Below, in pieces: positions 63,525 through 64,000 of a stretch of DNA of 64,000 nt. Every line of letters starts with the position of its first letter. Position 1 is the first letter of the stretch. The position numbers and the translations under genes were made by a program. The notes beneath the pieces are model-generated. The model was not told the origin of the DNA. It made no database searches and was given only the letters and a program-made list of their open reading frames with translations. The DNA comes from Bacillus sp. NP157 (GTDB lineage Bacteria; Pseudomonadota; Gammaproteobacteria; Xanthomonadales; Rhodanobacteraceae): NCBI GenBank assembly GCA_018889975.1, contig CP076546.1:1674001-1738000 (forward strand), written 5' to 3'.

Positions 63525-64000
63525 AGACGTAGTGATACGAGCGAGAGAATCCCTTTCCGTCGCGTGCTGTGAGTAACGCCCGTCACGTCCTTAGGCAACC
63601 TTGCCTTAAAGGCAACCACGCTGGCTCCGTTCCGCAGCCCCTCAAGGTAGTCGACCCACGCCTGCATCATCCGTGTACGCTCATCAAGGTACTTAGCGGT
63701 GTGCGTGTAGGCTTCGCGGACCTTGTTGGTCTCCGCGTGGCCAGTTGGCGCTCGAAAGCATCGGAGTGCCAGCCCATCTCATTGAGCCGCGTTGCCGCCA
63801 TACTTAGGTACCCATGGCCGGTCATCTCGGCGCCTGAATATCCTAGACGCCTCAGAACGGCGTTAACGGTGTTCTCGCTCGTCTGCTGGCTCGTACCGAC
63901 TAGGCCAAGGGAAACGAACCGTCTGACGCCCGTAAGTTCGCGTAGCTTAGCCACCAATGTAAGCGCTTGGATCGACAGGGGTACTGGGTGAGCAGCCTTC
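63521..64000 (-). pseudogene. P4-type site-specific integrase remnant, frameshifted and cut by the window edge
   Basis: The minus strand reads the C-terminal part of a P4-family tyrosine recombinase: HPVPLSIQALTLVAKLREL from the edge, then NTVNAVLRRLGYSGAEMTGH and LNEMGWHSDAFERQLA. A one-base deletion at about 63739 shifts the frame; the next frame continues ETNKVREAYTHTAKYLDERT and MMQAWVDYLEGLRNGASVVA to TAG at 63521-63523. The catalytic HxxR (HGFR in relatives) is HGYL, and the later His after RQLA is lost in the shift. This integrase should be dead. Its 5' end is off the window. It converges with the RelA/SpoT gene, overlapping four bases. Confidence 0.82.

Overview
The window is high-GC chromosomal DNA from a gammaproteobacterium of the Lysobacterales (Xanthomonadales). 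I infer a Rhodanobacteraceae member such as Luteibacter or Dyella. The evidence is the gene order rpoE-rseA-mucD-lepA, a lexA-imuA-imuB-dnaE2 mutagenesis cassette, a large Pro-rich TonB-dependent receptor, DUF6496, DUF2058 and DUF1249 proteins, and GTAGGAGCGCGCCTGC-type REP palindromes between genes. The genus is inference from general resemblance.

Layout. Bases 84-5549 (minus) hold an envelope-stress operon, rpoE-rseA-mucD, with lepA further downstream. A sigma-E-type promoter lies in front of rpoE and a matching one in front of the periplasmic FKBP isomerase gene at 13396-14184. An 897-base gap between mucD and lepA is packed with two families of inverted repeats. Bases 5702-8724 encode a GGDEF/EAL protein and a small partner. 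Next come a fused beta-oxidation enzyme, the ugd-slyX-DUF2058 operon, the FKBP isomerase, a CPA2 antiporter, a tRNA-Ala/Glu/Asp cluster, and the divergent ppsR/ppsA pair. Bases 20790-23308 are an MFS-HAD-DeoR operon with a striking four-copy direct-repeat operator. Next are a hendecad-repeat coiled-coil gene and the SOS mutasome operon (24173-30040).

Bases 30281-41800 are a patchwork of stress and detoxification genes: S4 and MBL proteins, the glutathione-dependent formaldehyde dehydrogenase with a LysR regulator, a histone-H1-like DUF6496 protein, CsbD, an acyltransferase, an amidohydrolase and a hybrid histidine kinase. This part also contains several genes under 60 codons, including a 53-residue acidic peptide at 34893-35054 behind a long structured leader. 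Bases 41961-57686 hold an FNR-like regulator, a TonB receptor, TraB/GumN and DUF4105 proteins, a HAD phosphatase, a lone receiver domain, a TPR lipoprotein, a patatin, a UBP zinc finger, a CsaA-like tRNA-binding protein, an MHYT-GGDEF-EAL protein, an SDR and an SPFH-like lipoprotein.

From about 57750 to the right edge the character changes: lower GC, long gaps, gene fragments, an orphan ParA-like ATPase, a DUF4145 protein, small membrane proteins (one frameshifted), an orphan RelA/SpoT-type nucleotide pyrophosphokinase, and a frameshifted P4-type integrase that has lost a catalytic arginine. This looks like the decaying end of an integrated island and is the most likely place for an undescribed defence or signalling module. 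The other candidates for new biology are the 53-residue peptide with its leader, the DeoR-type operator, and the second intergenic repeat family.
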